NCBI GenBank assembly: GCA_913055655.1
Contig: CAJXKA010000004.1
Coordinates: forward strand, 1 to 64,000
Source: an uncultured Oceanospirillales bacterium
GTDB lineage: Bacteria > Pseudomonadota > Gammaproteobacteria > Xanthomonadales > SZUA-36
Length of the DNA stretch: 64,000 bases
Direction of reading: 5' to 3'
Each line of letters opens with the position of its first letter. Within the stretch, counting starts at the first letter, position 1. This document shows, piece after piece, positions 44,959-53,393 of the stretch. The notes under the pieces were generated by a model. The model was not told the DNA's origin. It worked only from the letters and a program-made list of their open reading frames with translations, and did no database searches. A program made the position numbers and the translations under genes.

Positions 44959-45684
44959 ATGATTGAACGCCCCGACATTCCCGATTCCGATCGCCTGATT
45001 TTCGCGCTTGACGTGGCCGACATCGATACCGCGCGCAAGCTGATCGGCCAGCTCGGTGACGCGGTCACTTTCTACAAGCTGGGCCTGGAGTTTTTCCTGT
45101 CCGGCAACTATTTCGAGCTGGCCCATGAACTCAAGGCCGACGGCAAGAAGATTTTTGCCGACCTCAAGCTTTTCGACATTCCCGCGACAGTCGCGTCAGC
45201 CGTGCGCCAGCTGGCCCGTCGCGGTGTCGACTTCTGCACCATCCACGGCAACGACGGCATGCTCAAAGCGGCGGCCGCGGAAAAAGGTGACATGGGCATC
45301 CTGGCGGTCACTGCGCTGACCAGCCTGGACCAGGGTGACCTCGACGACCTGGGGTTCAAATGTGATGCCGAACAGCTGGTGCTGTCACGGGCCCGACGGG
45401 CGCTGCAGCTCGGCTGCGACGGCGTGGTGTCGTCCGGGCTTGAAGTGCCGCGCCTGCGCGAGGAAGTGGACCATGCCCTGTTGACCGTCTGCCCCGGCAT
45501 CCGGCCGATTCTCAATGACGAGGAAAGCGCCCACGGCGACCAGCAAAGGGTACTGACACCCGGCCGCGCAATCGCCGGCGGGGCCGACTACCTGGTGGTG
45601 GGTCGCCCCATCCGCGACGCCGATGATCCGCGCGCCGCGGCCCTCGCCATCCAGGCTGAAATTGCCGCGGCGCTCAGACACTGA
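44959..45684 (+). CDS. pyrF: Orotidine 5'-phosphate decarboxylase
   Basis: PyrF decarboxylates OMP to UMP. The 241-residue TIM barrel has the substrate Asp in LIFALDVADIDTAR, the catalytic DLKLFDIPATV in the segment FADLKLFDIP, ILAVTALTSLD, and VCPGIRPI with the phosphate loop DYLVVGRPIRDADDP. A ribosome site (GACAGGAACGAC region) precedes the ATG. It is the last gene of the purH-uvrD run. Confidence 0.98.
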   Translation: MIERPDIPDSDRLIFALDVADIDTARKLIGQLGDAVTFYKLGLEFFLSGNYFELAHELKADGKKIFADLKLFDIPATVASAVRQLARRGVDFCTIHGNDGMLKAAAAEKGDMGILAVTALTSLDQGDLDDLGFKCDAEQLVLSRARRALQLGCDGVVSSGLEVPRLREEVDHALLTVCPGIRPILNDEESAHGDQQRVLTPGRAIAGGADYLVVGRPIRDADDPRAAALAIQAEIAAALRH

Positions 45685-45739
45685 TAACCTTTCCCAGCGA
45701 TTCCAATTGCTTGGGCGTAAAACCTAAGTAAAAAAGTAG

Positions 45740-45893
45740 TTGACAGCAGTTAATTTTTAACATTAGGATACACGCATAACTTAATAATAAGATTTACAAA
45801 AAGGCGATTCCTGAACAGGGGACTGCTGTCAGAACCGATCCTCTCCGGCTCCGCCGGACTTCCGGGCGGGCTTCGTGCCAGCCCGGATTTTTT
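45740..45893 (+). ncRNA. Candidate small RNA / structured transcript downstream of pyrF
   Basis: The 349-bp gap between pyrF and the first DUF6502 gene holds TTGACA (45740-45745), a TAGGAT-like -10 18 bp later, and a strong intrinsic terminator ending at 45893. A transcript of roughly 110-120 nt would contain hairpins TCCGGC/GCCGGA and the terminator stem. TGACAGCAGT (45741-45750) and ACTGCTGTCA (45822-45831) are perfect inverted repeats. There is no convincing reading frame. Alternatively this is just the pyrF 3' UTR and terminator. Confidence 0.4.
45861..45893 (+). terminator. Intrinsic terminator downstream of pyrF
   Basis: The stem TCCGGGC (45861-45867) pairs with GCCCGGA (45881-45887), enclosing GGGCTTCGTGCCA, followed by a run of six T. 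It ends either the pyrF transcript or a small RNA. Confidence 0.8.
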
Positions 45894-45947
45894 ATGCCCG
45901 TCATTCGCACTTACGCCCGCCCGGCGTTGTGTTCCTGGCACAAAGTA

Positions 45948-45963
45948 TTGACATTTTTGTCAT
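45948..45963. promoter_or_regulatory. TGAC-N6-GTCA palindrome upstream of DUF6502 gene A
   Basis: TTGAC-ATTTTT-GTCA(T) lies 72 bp before the start of the first DUF6502 gene. Its TTGACA also looks like a -35. The same arms and spacing recur before the second paralogue at 47816-47831. A further TTTTTGTGACA element follows about 10 bp downstream. Confidence 0.55.
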
Positions 45964-46033
45964 TATGAGCGTTTTTGTGACATCATAGCCGTGGTGGCGC
46001 GAATCCCCGCGCCACCCGGTCCCGGGGACACTC

Positions 46034-46915
46034 ATGTCACTGCAGAAATCGCTCAAACCCCAGGATGTCGCCGCGCTCAGCAGCGGGGTCGAGTCGCTGT
46101 TAAGGCGACTGATCCGGGTGCTGGTGGGGCACATGTCGCTGACCAAGCTGGAGGAGCTGGTGCGGCTGGTGTTCGTCGAGGAAGCGGAACGACAGTTGCA
46201 GAAGGAGTTCCCGAACAAGGCGCCGCCGCAGTCGCAACTGGCGCTGCTGACGGGCCTCGACTCAAGGCCTCTTTCGAAGATTCGCAGTCACCCGGCCTAC
46301 CGCCAGGAGCGCGGCCCGGAAGCCAGCTTCATGCGTAACTTTACGTCCACGACGCGGCTGCTGGACAAATGGTCCACCGACCCCGAATACCTGGATCCCG
46401 ATAGCGGGCGGCCGCGGCCGATCACCGTCCAGGGGGACGCCCCCAGTATCGAGCACCTGATGAAATCCTCGGGCTTCATTCGTGGCGTCACGGCCCGTTC
46501 CATCGCCGAGCGGCTGGAACTGGGCGGCGCGGCCACCTGGGACCGCAAGTCGGGTACGCTGATGCTGGTGACCGAGAAATTCCTACCCTCGACCAATACC
46601 GACCTGGCCGGTGCCGTCGAGGTGGGATTCAATGCCATCGGCCACCTTGTGGACACGGTGCTCACCAACCTCGAGCGCTTGGCGGAAGGCGAGCCGCGCG
46701 AGTTCCAGCGCGCCTACTGGTCAAACCGCATCGCCCCACACCGGGTCGAGGCGTTCAAATCACAGCTTATCGAGATGATGACAACGTTCGAGGACGACGG
46801 CTGGAAACTGCTGACCGACTACGAAATGGACATCGAATCACCCAGCCAGGTGACTGCCGGCTTCGGCATCTACTACTTCGAAGACACCTCCGGCACCGGG
46901 TCTTCGAAAAGATAG
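46034..46915 (+). CDS. DUF6502 family protein (paralogue A)
   Basis: A 293-residue protein of unknown function. The N-terminal half has a helical region VESLLRRLIRVLVGHMSLTKLEEL, then an HTH-like segment LALLTGLDSRPLSKIR (about residues 69-84), LDKWSTDPEYLDPDSGRP, RGVTARSI, and a C-terminal half ending AGFGIYYFEDTS, the signature end of DUF6502. It is clearly paralogous to the convergent gene next to it, sharing WSTD, DPD-G-PRP, RGVT, LVDTV-type, FQR-YW and AGFG-Y-FED blocks. No signal peptide or membrane segment is seen. A DNA-binding role is inferred. Confidence 0.85.
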   Translation: MSLQKSLKPQDVAALSSGVESLLRRLIRVLVGHMSLTKLEELVRLVFVEEAERQLQKEFPNKAPPQSQLALLTGLDSRPLSKIRSHPAYRQERGPEASFMRNFTSTTRLLDKWSTDPEYLDPDSGRPRPITVQGDAPSIEHLMKSSGFIRGVTARSIAERLELGGAATWDRKSGTLMLVTEKFLPSTNTDLAGAVEVGFNAIGHLVDTVLTNLERLAEGEPREFQRAYWSNRIAPHRVEAFKSQLIEMMTTFEDDGWKLLTDYEMDIESPSQVTAGFGIYYFEDTSGTGSSKR

Positions 46916-47751
46916 AGCCCGAACCCCGCGGCGATATGGTTCGCCGCCTCCTCGTCCTGGTCATATTCCGACAGCGTCTGGTAGCCCGCCTGCTCGGCCT
47001 GTTCCAGCAGTTTCACGAGGTCCTCGCGAAGCGCCGCCAGCCGGTGGGGCGGCAACCGGTAGATCCAGTACACCCGCTGGAACAAGCGCTCATCCGCGCT
47101 CAATGAGGGGTCAAGATTGGCAATCACGGTGTCAATCAGCCGGCTGACGGCGACGAAGCCGATTTCCAGCGCGCCTTCGCGGTCCTGGTCCGGTGACGGC
47201 AGGTAGCGATCGACGCGCATCGTGACCATTCCGGCATCGCGGTCGATTTCCACCAGTTCGCTGAGCTCCAGCTGGTCGACGACGCTCTTCACGGTGACAC
47301 CGCGCGGCAGTTTCAGCGAGTTCACCAGGGCCTCGAGGCTGGCGCCCTCGCCCTCGATGGCCAGCGGCCTGGGCTGGCCGGTATCGGGGTCGGTAAACCG
47401 CGTGTCGGTAGACCACAGGTGGAGAAAGCTGGCGGCCGGCGTGAAGCTGCGAAAAAACTCGGCCTCGCCGACCAGGCTGCGCCGATAGCCGGGGCTGTTG
47501 CGAATCCGGTTGATGACCCGCGTGTCCAGGCCGGTGTTCAGCGCCATCATGGCCAGCGTCACCTGCCGGCCGGGGTGCTCCCGGCGCAGTTTCTCCTCGA
47601 GCTCCTCCACGTAAATGGTGTCGATGAACTCGTGCAACTTGGCCAGGGAAATCCTCCCGGCCAGGAAACGGATGAGCCGCCGAAGCACTGCCTCGACACC
47701 TCGTCCGATGATCGCCACCTCGGACTCTTCAAACCGACGGGTCAGCCGCAT
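46873..47751 (-). CDS. DUF6502 family protein (paralogue B)
   Basis: A 292-residue protein, about one-third identical by eye to the gene facing it. Matching blocks are VEAVLRRLIRFLAGRISLAKL, ALNTGLDTRVINRIR, LWSTDTRFTDPDTGQPRP, LPRGVTVKSV, EIGFVAVSRLIDTVIANL and AGFGLYLFED. The two genes overlap tail to tail by 43 bp, so each 3' end is antisense to the other. GGAG lies seven bases before the ATG. The upstream gap shared with divergent plsB carries a TTGAC-N6-GTCAA palindrome. Confidence 0.85.
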   Translation of the reverse strand: MRLTRRFEESEVAIIGRGVEAVLRRLIRFLAGRISLAKLHEFIDTIYVEELEEKLRREHPGRQVTLAMMALNTGLDTRVINRIRNSPGYRRSLVGEAEFFRSFTPAASFLHLWSTDTRFTDPDTGQPRPLAIEGEGASLEALVNSLKLPRGVTVKSVVDQLELSELVEIDRDAGMVTMRVDRYLPSPDQDREGALEIGFVAVSRLIDTVIANLDPSLSADERLFQRVYWIYRLPPHRLAALREDLVKLLEQAEQAGYQTLSEYDQDEEAANHIAAGFGLYLFEDPVPEVSSK

Positions 47752-47815
47752 GCTGGACTCCGGATCACAGGGAAGCGCGCCCCTTGGGCGCCAATAATGC
47801 CAATTTATTTGTATA

Positions 47816-47831
47816 TTGACGTTTTAGTCAA
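47816..47831. promoter_or_regulatory. TTGAC-N6-GTCAA palindrome between DUF6502 gene B and plsB
   Basis: A perfect palindrome with 5-bp arms (TTGAC-GTTTTA-GTCAA), 65 bp before the DUF6502 gene B start and about 95 bp before plsB. It matches the 45948 site in arms and spacing, and could affect plsB as well. Confidence 0.55.
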
Positions 47832-47925
47832 GCATTTGAATGATCGAAAACGCTGCGCCATTCGCCCAATTGACACCTATCAGCGATAATCCGCCGACGG
47901 CCAGAGGGAGTTTGATACCCACCCA

Positions 47926-50433
47926 ATGCCACAAAGCCTGCAACACCTGGGTTTCACCGACCGGTTGAAACTGCGCGGCGCGCTGCTGCTGCGCGGTATC
48001 CTGCACTGGTGGGTCAAGGCCACGGTGATTCCCGACGACGAGGGTGAAACCGGGGTGCCACCGGGACCGCCGGTCTGTTACATCATGGCCGACTATGCGC
48101 TGTCATCGGTACTGATCCTGGACCGCGTCTGTGAGCAGCAGGGCATCGACCGCCCGTTGTTCCCCATCCAGGGCATGGAAGCTGACCAGCCTCGCGCCTA
48201 CGCGGCACTGCGCCGCCTGCAGGGCCTGTTCGTGCGCCGCCCCATCCCGCGACGAGGCTCCGAGACGATCGGCCGACTGGTCAGCTGGTGCTACGAAAAC
48301 CCCGACGCCGACATCCAGCTGGTGCCGGTCACCATCCTGGTCGGCCGGGCACCCGACAAGTCCGAGGGCTTCGCCAAGATCCTGTTTTCCGAGGACTGGG
48401 CGCTGGGCGGCCGGTTCCGCCGATTCCTGGGCACGCTGGTGAATGGTCGCGATACCGTGGTGCAGTTCAGCCGGCCCATCTCGCTGCGGCGGCTGGCCGA
48501 CGAGGGCGCCGGGGCCGCCCGTGACCTGCGCAAGGTCTCGCGCATCCTGCGCACGCATTTCCGGCGGGTGAAATCCGCCGTGATCGGTCCGGACCTGTCG
48601 CATCGCCGAACCCTGGTCGAAACCGTGGTCCACGCGCCGGCCGTGCGCGAAGCGATACAGGAGAAAGCTGAGCGCGACGGCATCAGCGAGGACCAGGCCG
48701 CGGCCATTGCACGCGAATACGCGATGGAAATTGCCGCCAACTATTCGTACACCTTTGTCCGGGTGATGTTCTTCGTGCTGAACTGGTTCCTGAAGAGGGT
48801 CTACGGCGACACCCGGGTTTACCACTTCGAACGCTTCAAGCGGCAGGCGCATGGCCACGAGATCATCTATGTGCCGTGTCACCGCAGCCACGCGGACTAC
48901 ATCCTGATCTCGTTCCTGCTATACGTGCGCGGCTTTGCCGTCCCGCACATTGCCGCCGGCGTAAACCTGAACCTGCCCGTGGTGGGCCGGTTCCTGCGGA
49001 TGGGCGGTGCGTTCTTCCTGCGCCGGACATTCCGCGCACAGAAACTTTACTCGGCCGTGTTCTCGGAATACGTCAGCCACATTCTCGCCCAGGGCACGCC
49101 CATCGAATACTTCATCGAGGGCACACGCAGCCGCACCGGCCGCCTGCTGCCCCCGAAGGGCGGCATGCTGGCGATGACACTGCGCGGCTACCTGCGCTCG
49201 CCGGTGCGGCCCGTGATGTTCCAGCCGGTCTATATCGGCTACGAGAAACTGCTGGACGGCGCCGGTTACAGCAAGGAGCTGGCCGGCGCGGTAAAGAAGA
49301 AGGAAACGCTCTGGGACCTGCTTGGCTCCTGGCGCATCCTCCGCCGAAAGCACGGCGAGGCGCATGTCAGCTTTGGCCAGCCAATCTTCCTGGACGCCCT
49401 GCTGGACGAAGAGAACCCGGACTGGCGCGCGGCCGGGGAGGCCGGCGACAGGGCAGCCTGGATGACGCCTTTCGTCAACCGGCTGGGCGACCGCGTCATG
49501 CGCGCCATCAATGCCACGGCCGACGTCAACCCGGTCAACCTGGTCGCCACCGCGCTGCTGGCCACGCCGCGGCACGCGCTGGGGGAGCAGGCGCTTCGCG
49601 AACAGGTCGACCTGTACCGGGCCCTGCTGGCCGATGCGCCGCTGGGCGAGCAGGTCACCATCACGGAAAAGGACGGCATCGATTCCGTGTCGCGGGCATT
49701 CGACCTGGGCTACCTGGCGCGTGTCGAACACCCGCTGGGCGACATCATCCGCATTGACAGCGAGCAGGCCGTCAACCTGACTTACTACCGCAATAACACG
49801 GCGCACCTGTTCGCCATTCCGTCACTCGTCGCCTGCTGCTTCCTGCGCCAGCGCAGCATCGCCACCGACCAGCTGAAACGCGTCGCCACGGAGGTCTACC
49901 CCTTCCTTCGCTCCGAGCTTTTCCTGCCCTGGACCGAAGGTGAATTCCCGGATGTCCTGGACCGGTACATCGCCGCGCTGGAAGCGCACGGGATGCTGGC
50001 GCGCGATGATGACGGCCAGCGCCTGCGTCGCGCGGAGGGGGGCAGCGAGGAAGCCAGCCAGCTGCTGCTGCTGGCGCGCAGCCTGCTGACCACGCTTGAG
50101 CGCTACTTCATTGCCGTGGCCGTGCTGGTGAAGAACGGTTCCGGCACACTGAACCGGCAGGAACTGGAACGACTGTGCATCATGACCGCCCAGCGCATTT
50201 CCCTGCTGCAGGAATTCGAAGCGCCGGAGTTCTACGACAAGGGGCTGTTCCGCCAGTTTATCGGCGATTTACGGCACCGCCGGATCCTGGTGGTGAACGA
50301 CCAGGATCGCCTGGAGTTCGGCGACGCACTGGGACGAATGGGCGCCGATGCCCGCCTGTTCCTGGAAAAAGGCATCCGCCACGGCATCATCCAGGCAGCG
50401 CCACAGGCCGTCAGGCGTCAAGGTCCGGGATAA
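47926..50433 (+). CDS. plsB: Glycerol-3-phosphate 1-O-acyltransferase PlsB
   Basis: PlsB puts the first acyl chain on glycerol-3-phosphate at the inner membrane. The 835-residue protein has the acyltransferase blocks: VPCHRSHADYILISFLLY, VGRFLRMGGAFFLRRTF, EYFIEGTRSRTGRLLPPK and VMFQPVYIGYEKLL, plus a long helical C-terminal domain. It is slightly longer than the E. coli enzyme. A ribosome site (AGAGGGAG) lies about 15 bases before the ATG. Confidence 0.97.
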   Translation: MPQSLQHLGFTDRLKLRGALLLRGILHWWVKATVIPDDEGETGVPPGPPVCYIMADYALSSVLILDRVCEQQGIDRPLFPIQGMEADQPRAYAALRRLQGLFVRRPIPRRGSETIGRLVSWCYENPDADIQLVPVTILVGRAPDKSEGFAKILFSEDWALGGRFRRFLGTLVNGRDTVVQFSRPISLRRLADEGAGAARDLRKVSRILRTHFRRVKSAVIGPDLSHRRTLVETVVHAPAVREAIQEKAERDGISEDQAAAIAREYAMEIAANYSYTFVRVMFFVLNWFLKRVYGDTRVYHFERFKRQAHGHEIIYVPCHRSHADYILISFLLYVRGFAVPHIAAGVNLNLPVVGRFLRMGGAFFLRRTFRAQKLYSAVFSEYVSHILAQGTPIEYFIEGTRSRTGRLLPPKGGMLAMTLRGYLRSPVRPVMFQPVYIGYEKLLDGAGYSKELAGAVKKKETLWDLLGSWRILRRKHGEAHVSFGQPIFLDALLDEENPDWRAAGEAGDRAAWMTPFVNRLGDRVMRAINATADVNPVNLVATALLATPRHALGEQALREQVDLYRALLADAPLGEQVTITEKDGIDSVSRAFDLGYLARVEHPLGDIIRIDSEQAVNLTYYRNNTAHLFAIPSLVACCFLRQRSIATDQLKRVATEVYPFLRSELFLPWTEGEFPDVLDRYIAALEAHGMLARDDDGQRLRRAEGGSEEASQLLLLARSLLTTLERYFIAVAVLVKNGSGTLNRQELERLCIMTAQRISLLQEFEAPEFYDKGLFRQFIGDLRHRRILVVNDQDRLEFGDALGRMGADARLFLEKGIRHGIIQAAPQAVRRQGPG

Positions 50434-50617
50434 GCTCGGATTCGAGCCGGTCGATCCAGTCTTTCAGCTTCAGTTTTCGCTTTTTCATCCGCCTTAACCG
50501 CAGCTGGTCCACCGACGGGTCGGCGGCCAGGCCGGCGATGGCTTCGTCCAGGTCCCGGTGCTCTTCGCGCAGCGCCGCCAGCCTGACGGCAATGTCTTCG
50601 GGGTCGTTGGCGTTCAT
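50411..50617 (-). CDS. DUF465 (YdcH family) small coiled-coil protein
   Basis: A 68-residue, highly charged helical protein with LREEHRDLDEAIAGL and the family hallmark DQLRLRRMKKRKLKLKDWID. Function is unknown; the form is like SlyX/YdcH. It is convergent with plsB and overlaps its last 23 bp. Confidence 0.85.
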   Translation of the reverse strand: MNANDPEDIAVRLAALREEHRDLDEAIAGLAADPSVDQLRLRRMKKRKLKLKDWIDRLESELIPDLDA

Positions 50618-50728
50618 GGGGCGCTGGTGGACGGGCGGGACCGTTCTCGACTCGATGGATGGACTATAGCATCATGCGCGCAGAACCCATGACCCGGGCG
50701 CCATGAGCCGCGTCCTGCCGGAGACCGC

Positions 50729-51847
50729 ATGAGCCGCAAGCCACTGAACCGCAGATCCTTTGTTTCCACCGTTGGCCTGGCCGGCGCGGCCACCGCGCTC
50801 GCGGCCTGCAGCAAAGGGGGCGGCGGCGAATGCGATGGAGAAGGCGGCGGTGAGCGCATCGAGTGGAAGATGGTCACGGCCTGGCCACGCGATTTCCCCG
50901 GCCTGGGCACGGGCGCGGCGCGCCTGGCCGACTATATCGGCCGCCTGAGCGGCGGCCAGTTGACGGTGAAACTGTTCGCCGGCAACGAGCTGGTACCCCC
51001 ACTGGAAGTGTTCGACGCAGTCTCCCGGGGCACGGCCGAGATTGGCCATTCGGCCAGTTACTACTGGAAAGGCAAGGTCCCCGCCGCGCAGTTCTTCAGT
51101 TCAACCCCTTTCGGCCTGACCGCCCAGGAGATCAACGGCTGGATCTACCACGGCGGTGGCCTGGCGCTGTGGCAGGAAGTCTACGCACCCCATGGACTGG
51201 TGCCCTTTGCCGCCGGCAACTCCGGCACGCAGATGGGCGGCTGGTTCAACAAGGAAATCCGCTCGATGGCCGACATCCAGGGACTGAAGATGCGAATCCC
51301 CGGCATGGGCGGCGAGATCCTGCGCCGGGCCGGTGGCACGCCGGTCACCATGGCGGCGTCTGAAATCTACACGGCGCTGCAGACCGGCACCATCGACGCC
51401 ACCGAGTGGGTCGGGCCGTGGAACGACCTGGCCCTGGGCCTGTTCAACGCCGCGAAGTACTACTACCACCCGGGCTGGCAGGAGCCGGGCTCGATCCTGG
51501 AGGCCATGGTCAACAAGGCCGCCTGGGATGCCCTCCCCGACCATCTCCAGGCCGCCGTGGAGGTCGCCTGCCAGGCCGTCACCACGGACATGTGCGCCGA
51601 GTTCACCTGGCACAACGCGGTCGCGCTGCGCCAGCTCCAGGACGAGCACGACGTCGAACTGCGCGCCTTCCCCGACGAGGTCATGGCCGAGTTCCACCGC
51701 ATCACCGTCGACTACCTGGAAGAACAGTCCGCCGCCGACCCCGACTTCGCCCGCGTCTACGCCGCCTACAGCGACTACTACTCGCTGATCCGACCCTTCA
51801 GCCAGATCTCCGAGCAGTACATCCTGAATCTCCGCGACCGCACCTGA
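50729..51847 (+). CDS. TRAP transporter substrate-binding protein (DctP family)
   Basis: A periplasmic solute receptor, 372 residues. The N-terminus has a Tat-like RRSF motif followed by a lipobox (ALAAC), so it is probably a Tat-exported lipoprotein. Family blocks are VTAWPRDFPGLGTGA, GHSASYYWKGKVPA, GLKMRIPGMGGEILRRAGG and GTIDATEWVGPWND, closest to the alpha-keto acid/lactate TakP subgroup. A convergent dctM lies downstream; no dctQ is present nearby. Confidence 0.92.
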   Translation: MSRKPLNRRSFVSTVGLAGAATALAACSKGGGGECDGEGGGERIEWKMVTAWPRDFPGLGTGAARLADYIGRLSGGQLTVKLFAGNELVPPLEVFDAVSRGTAEIGHSASYYWKGKVPAAQFFSSTPFGLTAQEINGWIYHGGGLALWQEVYAPHGLVPFAAGNSGTQMGGWFNKEIRSMADIQGLKMRIPGMGGEILRRAGGTPVTMAASEIYTALQTGTIDATEWVGPWNDLALGLFNAAKYYYHPGWQEPGSILEAMVNKAAWDALPDHLQAAVEVACQAVTTDMCAEFTWHNAVALRQLQDEHDVELRAFPDEVMAEFHRITVDYLEEQSAADPDFARVYAAYSDYYSLIRPFSQISEQYILNLRDRT

Positions 51848-51897
51848 CGCTTTCCGGGACGCGCTGCCAGGTCGTTCTTTTGGGCGAATGCGCGCTA

Positions 51898-51993
51898 CCG
51901 GTGAGTAATTTCCAGGACACGCTCGAGTCCGTCCCTGGATCGCTTGGACGCGGCCATCCATGGCCGCGTACAGTCCTGGAAATCACTCACCGG
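51898..51993. repeat. 21-bp inverted repeat with nested palindrome between dctP and dctM
   Basis: The arms 51898-51918 and 51973-51993 match in 20 of 21 positions. Inside lies an exact 8-bp stem GCGGCCAT (51950-51957) and ATGGCCGC (51960-51967). It sits between two convergent genes and ends 23 bp before the dctM stop. No U-tract is seen. It may be a member of a dispersed intergenic repeat family or a bidirectional transcript-end structure. Confidence 0.85.
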
Positions 51994-52016
51994 CATCGCG
52001 TTGGCGGCCGAAAGGC

Positions 52017-53393
52017 CTAGTACAGCGTTCCCGGGAGCCACGTGGCGATTGATGGAAAAACAGCCAGCAGGATCAGCATGAAAAGCTGGATGGCGATGAA
52101 GGGGGCGACGCCGCGGTACATCGCGGCGGTGGGGACGGACTCGGGGGTGACGCCGCGCAGGTAGAACAGGGAGAAGCCGAAGGGCGGGGTCAGGAATGAC
52201 GTTTGCAGGTTCACGGCGATCATGATGCCGAGCCAGACCGGGTCGACGCCCATGGCCAGCAACACGGGGCCGACGATGGGGATGACGATGTAGGTGATCT
52301 CGATGAAGTCGAGGACGAAGCCGAGCAGGAACAGGGCGATCATCACGACGATGACGGCAGCGGTGACGCCGCCGGGGATGGCGCCAAGCAGCGCCGCCAC
52401 CTGCTCGTCACCGCCGAAGCCGCGGAACACCAGGCTGAACAGCGACGCACCGATCAGGATCATGAACACCATCGCGCTGATCTGCGCCGACCGGTAGACG
52501 GTCGCTTTCAACGTTTCCAGGTTAAGACGCCGCCGGAGGGCCGCCAGCACCATGGCGCCGATCGCGCCGACGGACGCCGCCTCGGTGGGCGTGGCAATGC
52601 CGCCCAGGATGGAGCCCAGCACGGCGATGATGAGAAACAGGGGGCCGGCAGCGAGACCCAGCAGTTGCCAGGGGCCGCTTTCGGCCGCTCCATCGCCGTC
52701 GCGCCGCGCAGCCGGCAGTTTTTCCGGCTTCCAGAGGGCCATGACAATGATGTAGGCCATGTACAGCCCGACCAGCACCAGGCCGGGCAACAGCGCACCG
52801 GCGAACAGTTCGCCCACGGATACTGTCTCGGGGCTGAACTGGCCCATGCGAAGCTGCGCCTGCTGGTAGGCGTTGGACAGGACATCCGCGAGCAGGATCA
52901 ACACGATGGACGGCGGCACGATCTGTCCGAGGGTTCCGGCCGCGCAGATCGACCCGGTCGCCAGCGAAGGCGCGTAACCCGCGCGCAGCATCGCCGGCAA
53001 CGACAGCAGGCCCATGGTCACGACGGTGGCGCCGACAATGCCGGTACTGGCCGCCATCAGGGCGCCCACCGCCATCACCGCAATGCCCAGGCCGCCGGGC
53101 ACCCGGTGCAGCATCGCGGCCAGGGACTGCAACAACTGGTCCGCCAGTTTCGAACGCTCCAGCATCACGCCCATGAACACGAACACCGGCACGGCGATCA
53201 GCGTCTCGTTGGTCATGATGCCGAAGACCCGGTTCGGAAACGCCTCGAGAAAGACCGGGTCGAAGATCCCCGTGGCGGTGCCGACGCCCGCGAACAGCAA
53301 CGCGACGCCCGCCAGGGTAAATGCGACGGGAAAACCCGCCACCAGGGCCAGGGCCACCACGGCAAAGAGGATGAACGGCATCAGTTCGTACAT
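52017..53393 (-). CDS. TRAP transporter large permease DctM
   Basis: A 458-residue membrane protein with about 12-14 hydrophobic helices. It shows DctM blocks: FVFMGVMLERSKLADQLL, GGLGIAVMAVGALMAASTGI, the GTLGQIVPPSIVLILL motif, GGIATPTEAASVGAIGA and FLTPPFGFSLFYLRG. It would work with DctP and the small subunit DctQ; dctQ, normally between dctP and dctM, is not found next to it and the gene is convergent with dctP. Confidence 0.93.
   Translation of the reverse strand: MYELMPFILFAVVALALVAGFPVAFTLAGVALLFAGVGTATGIFDPVFLEAFPNRVFGIMTNETLIAVPVFVFMGVMLERSKLADQLLQSLAAMLHRVPGGLGIAVMAVGALMAASTGIVGATVVTMGLLSLPAMLRAGYAPSLATGSICAAGTLGQIVPPSIVLILLADVLSNAYQQAQLRMGQFSPETVSVGELFAGALLPGLVLVGLYMAYIIVMALWKPEKLPAARRDGDGAAESGPWQLLGLAAGPLFLIIAVLGSILGGIATPTEAASVGAIGAMVLAALRRRLNLETLKATVYRSAQISAMVFMILIGASLFSLVFRGFGGDEQVAALLGAIPGGVTAAVIVVMIALFLLGFVLDFIEITYIVIPIVGPVLLAMGVDPVWLGIMIAVNLQTSFLTPPFGFSLFYLRGVTPESVPTAAMYRGVAPFIAIQLFMLILLAVFPSIATWLPGTLY

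Noticed and set aside
47816..47831. FNR/Anr box
   Set aside because: TTGAC-N6-GTCAA resembles the FNR form but the arms lack the TTGAT half-site and the spacer is N6, not N4.
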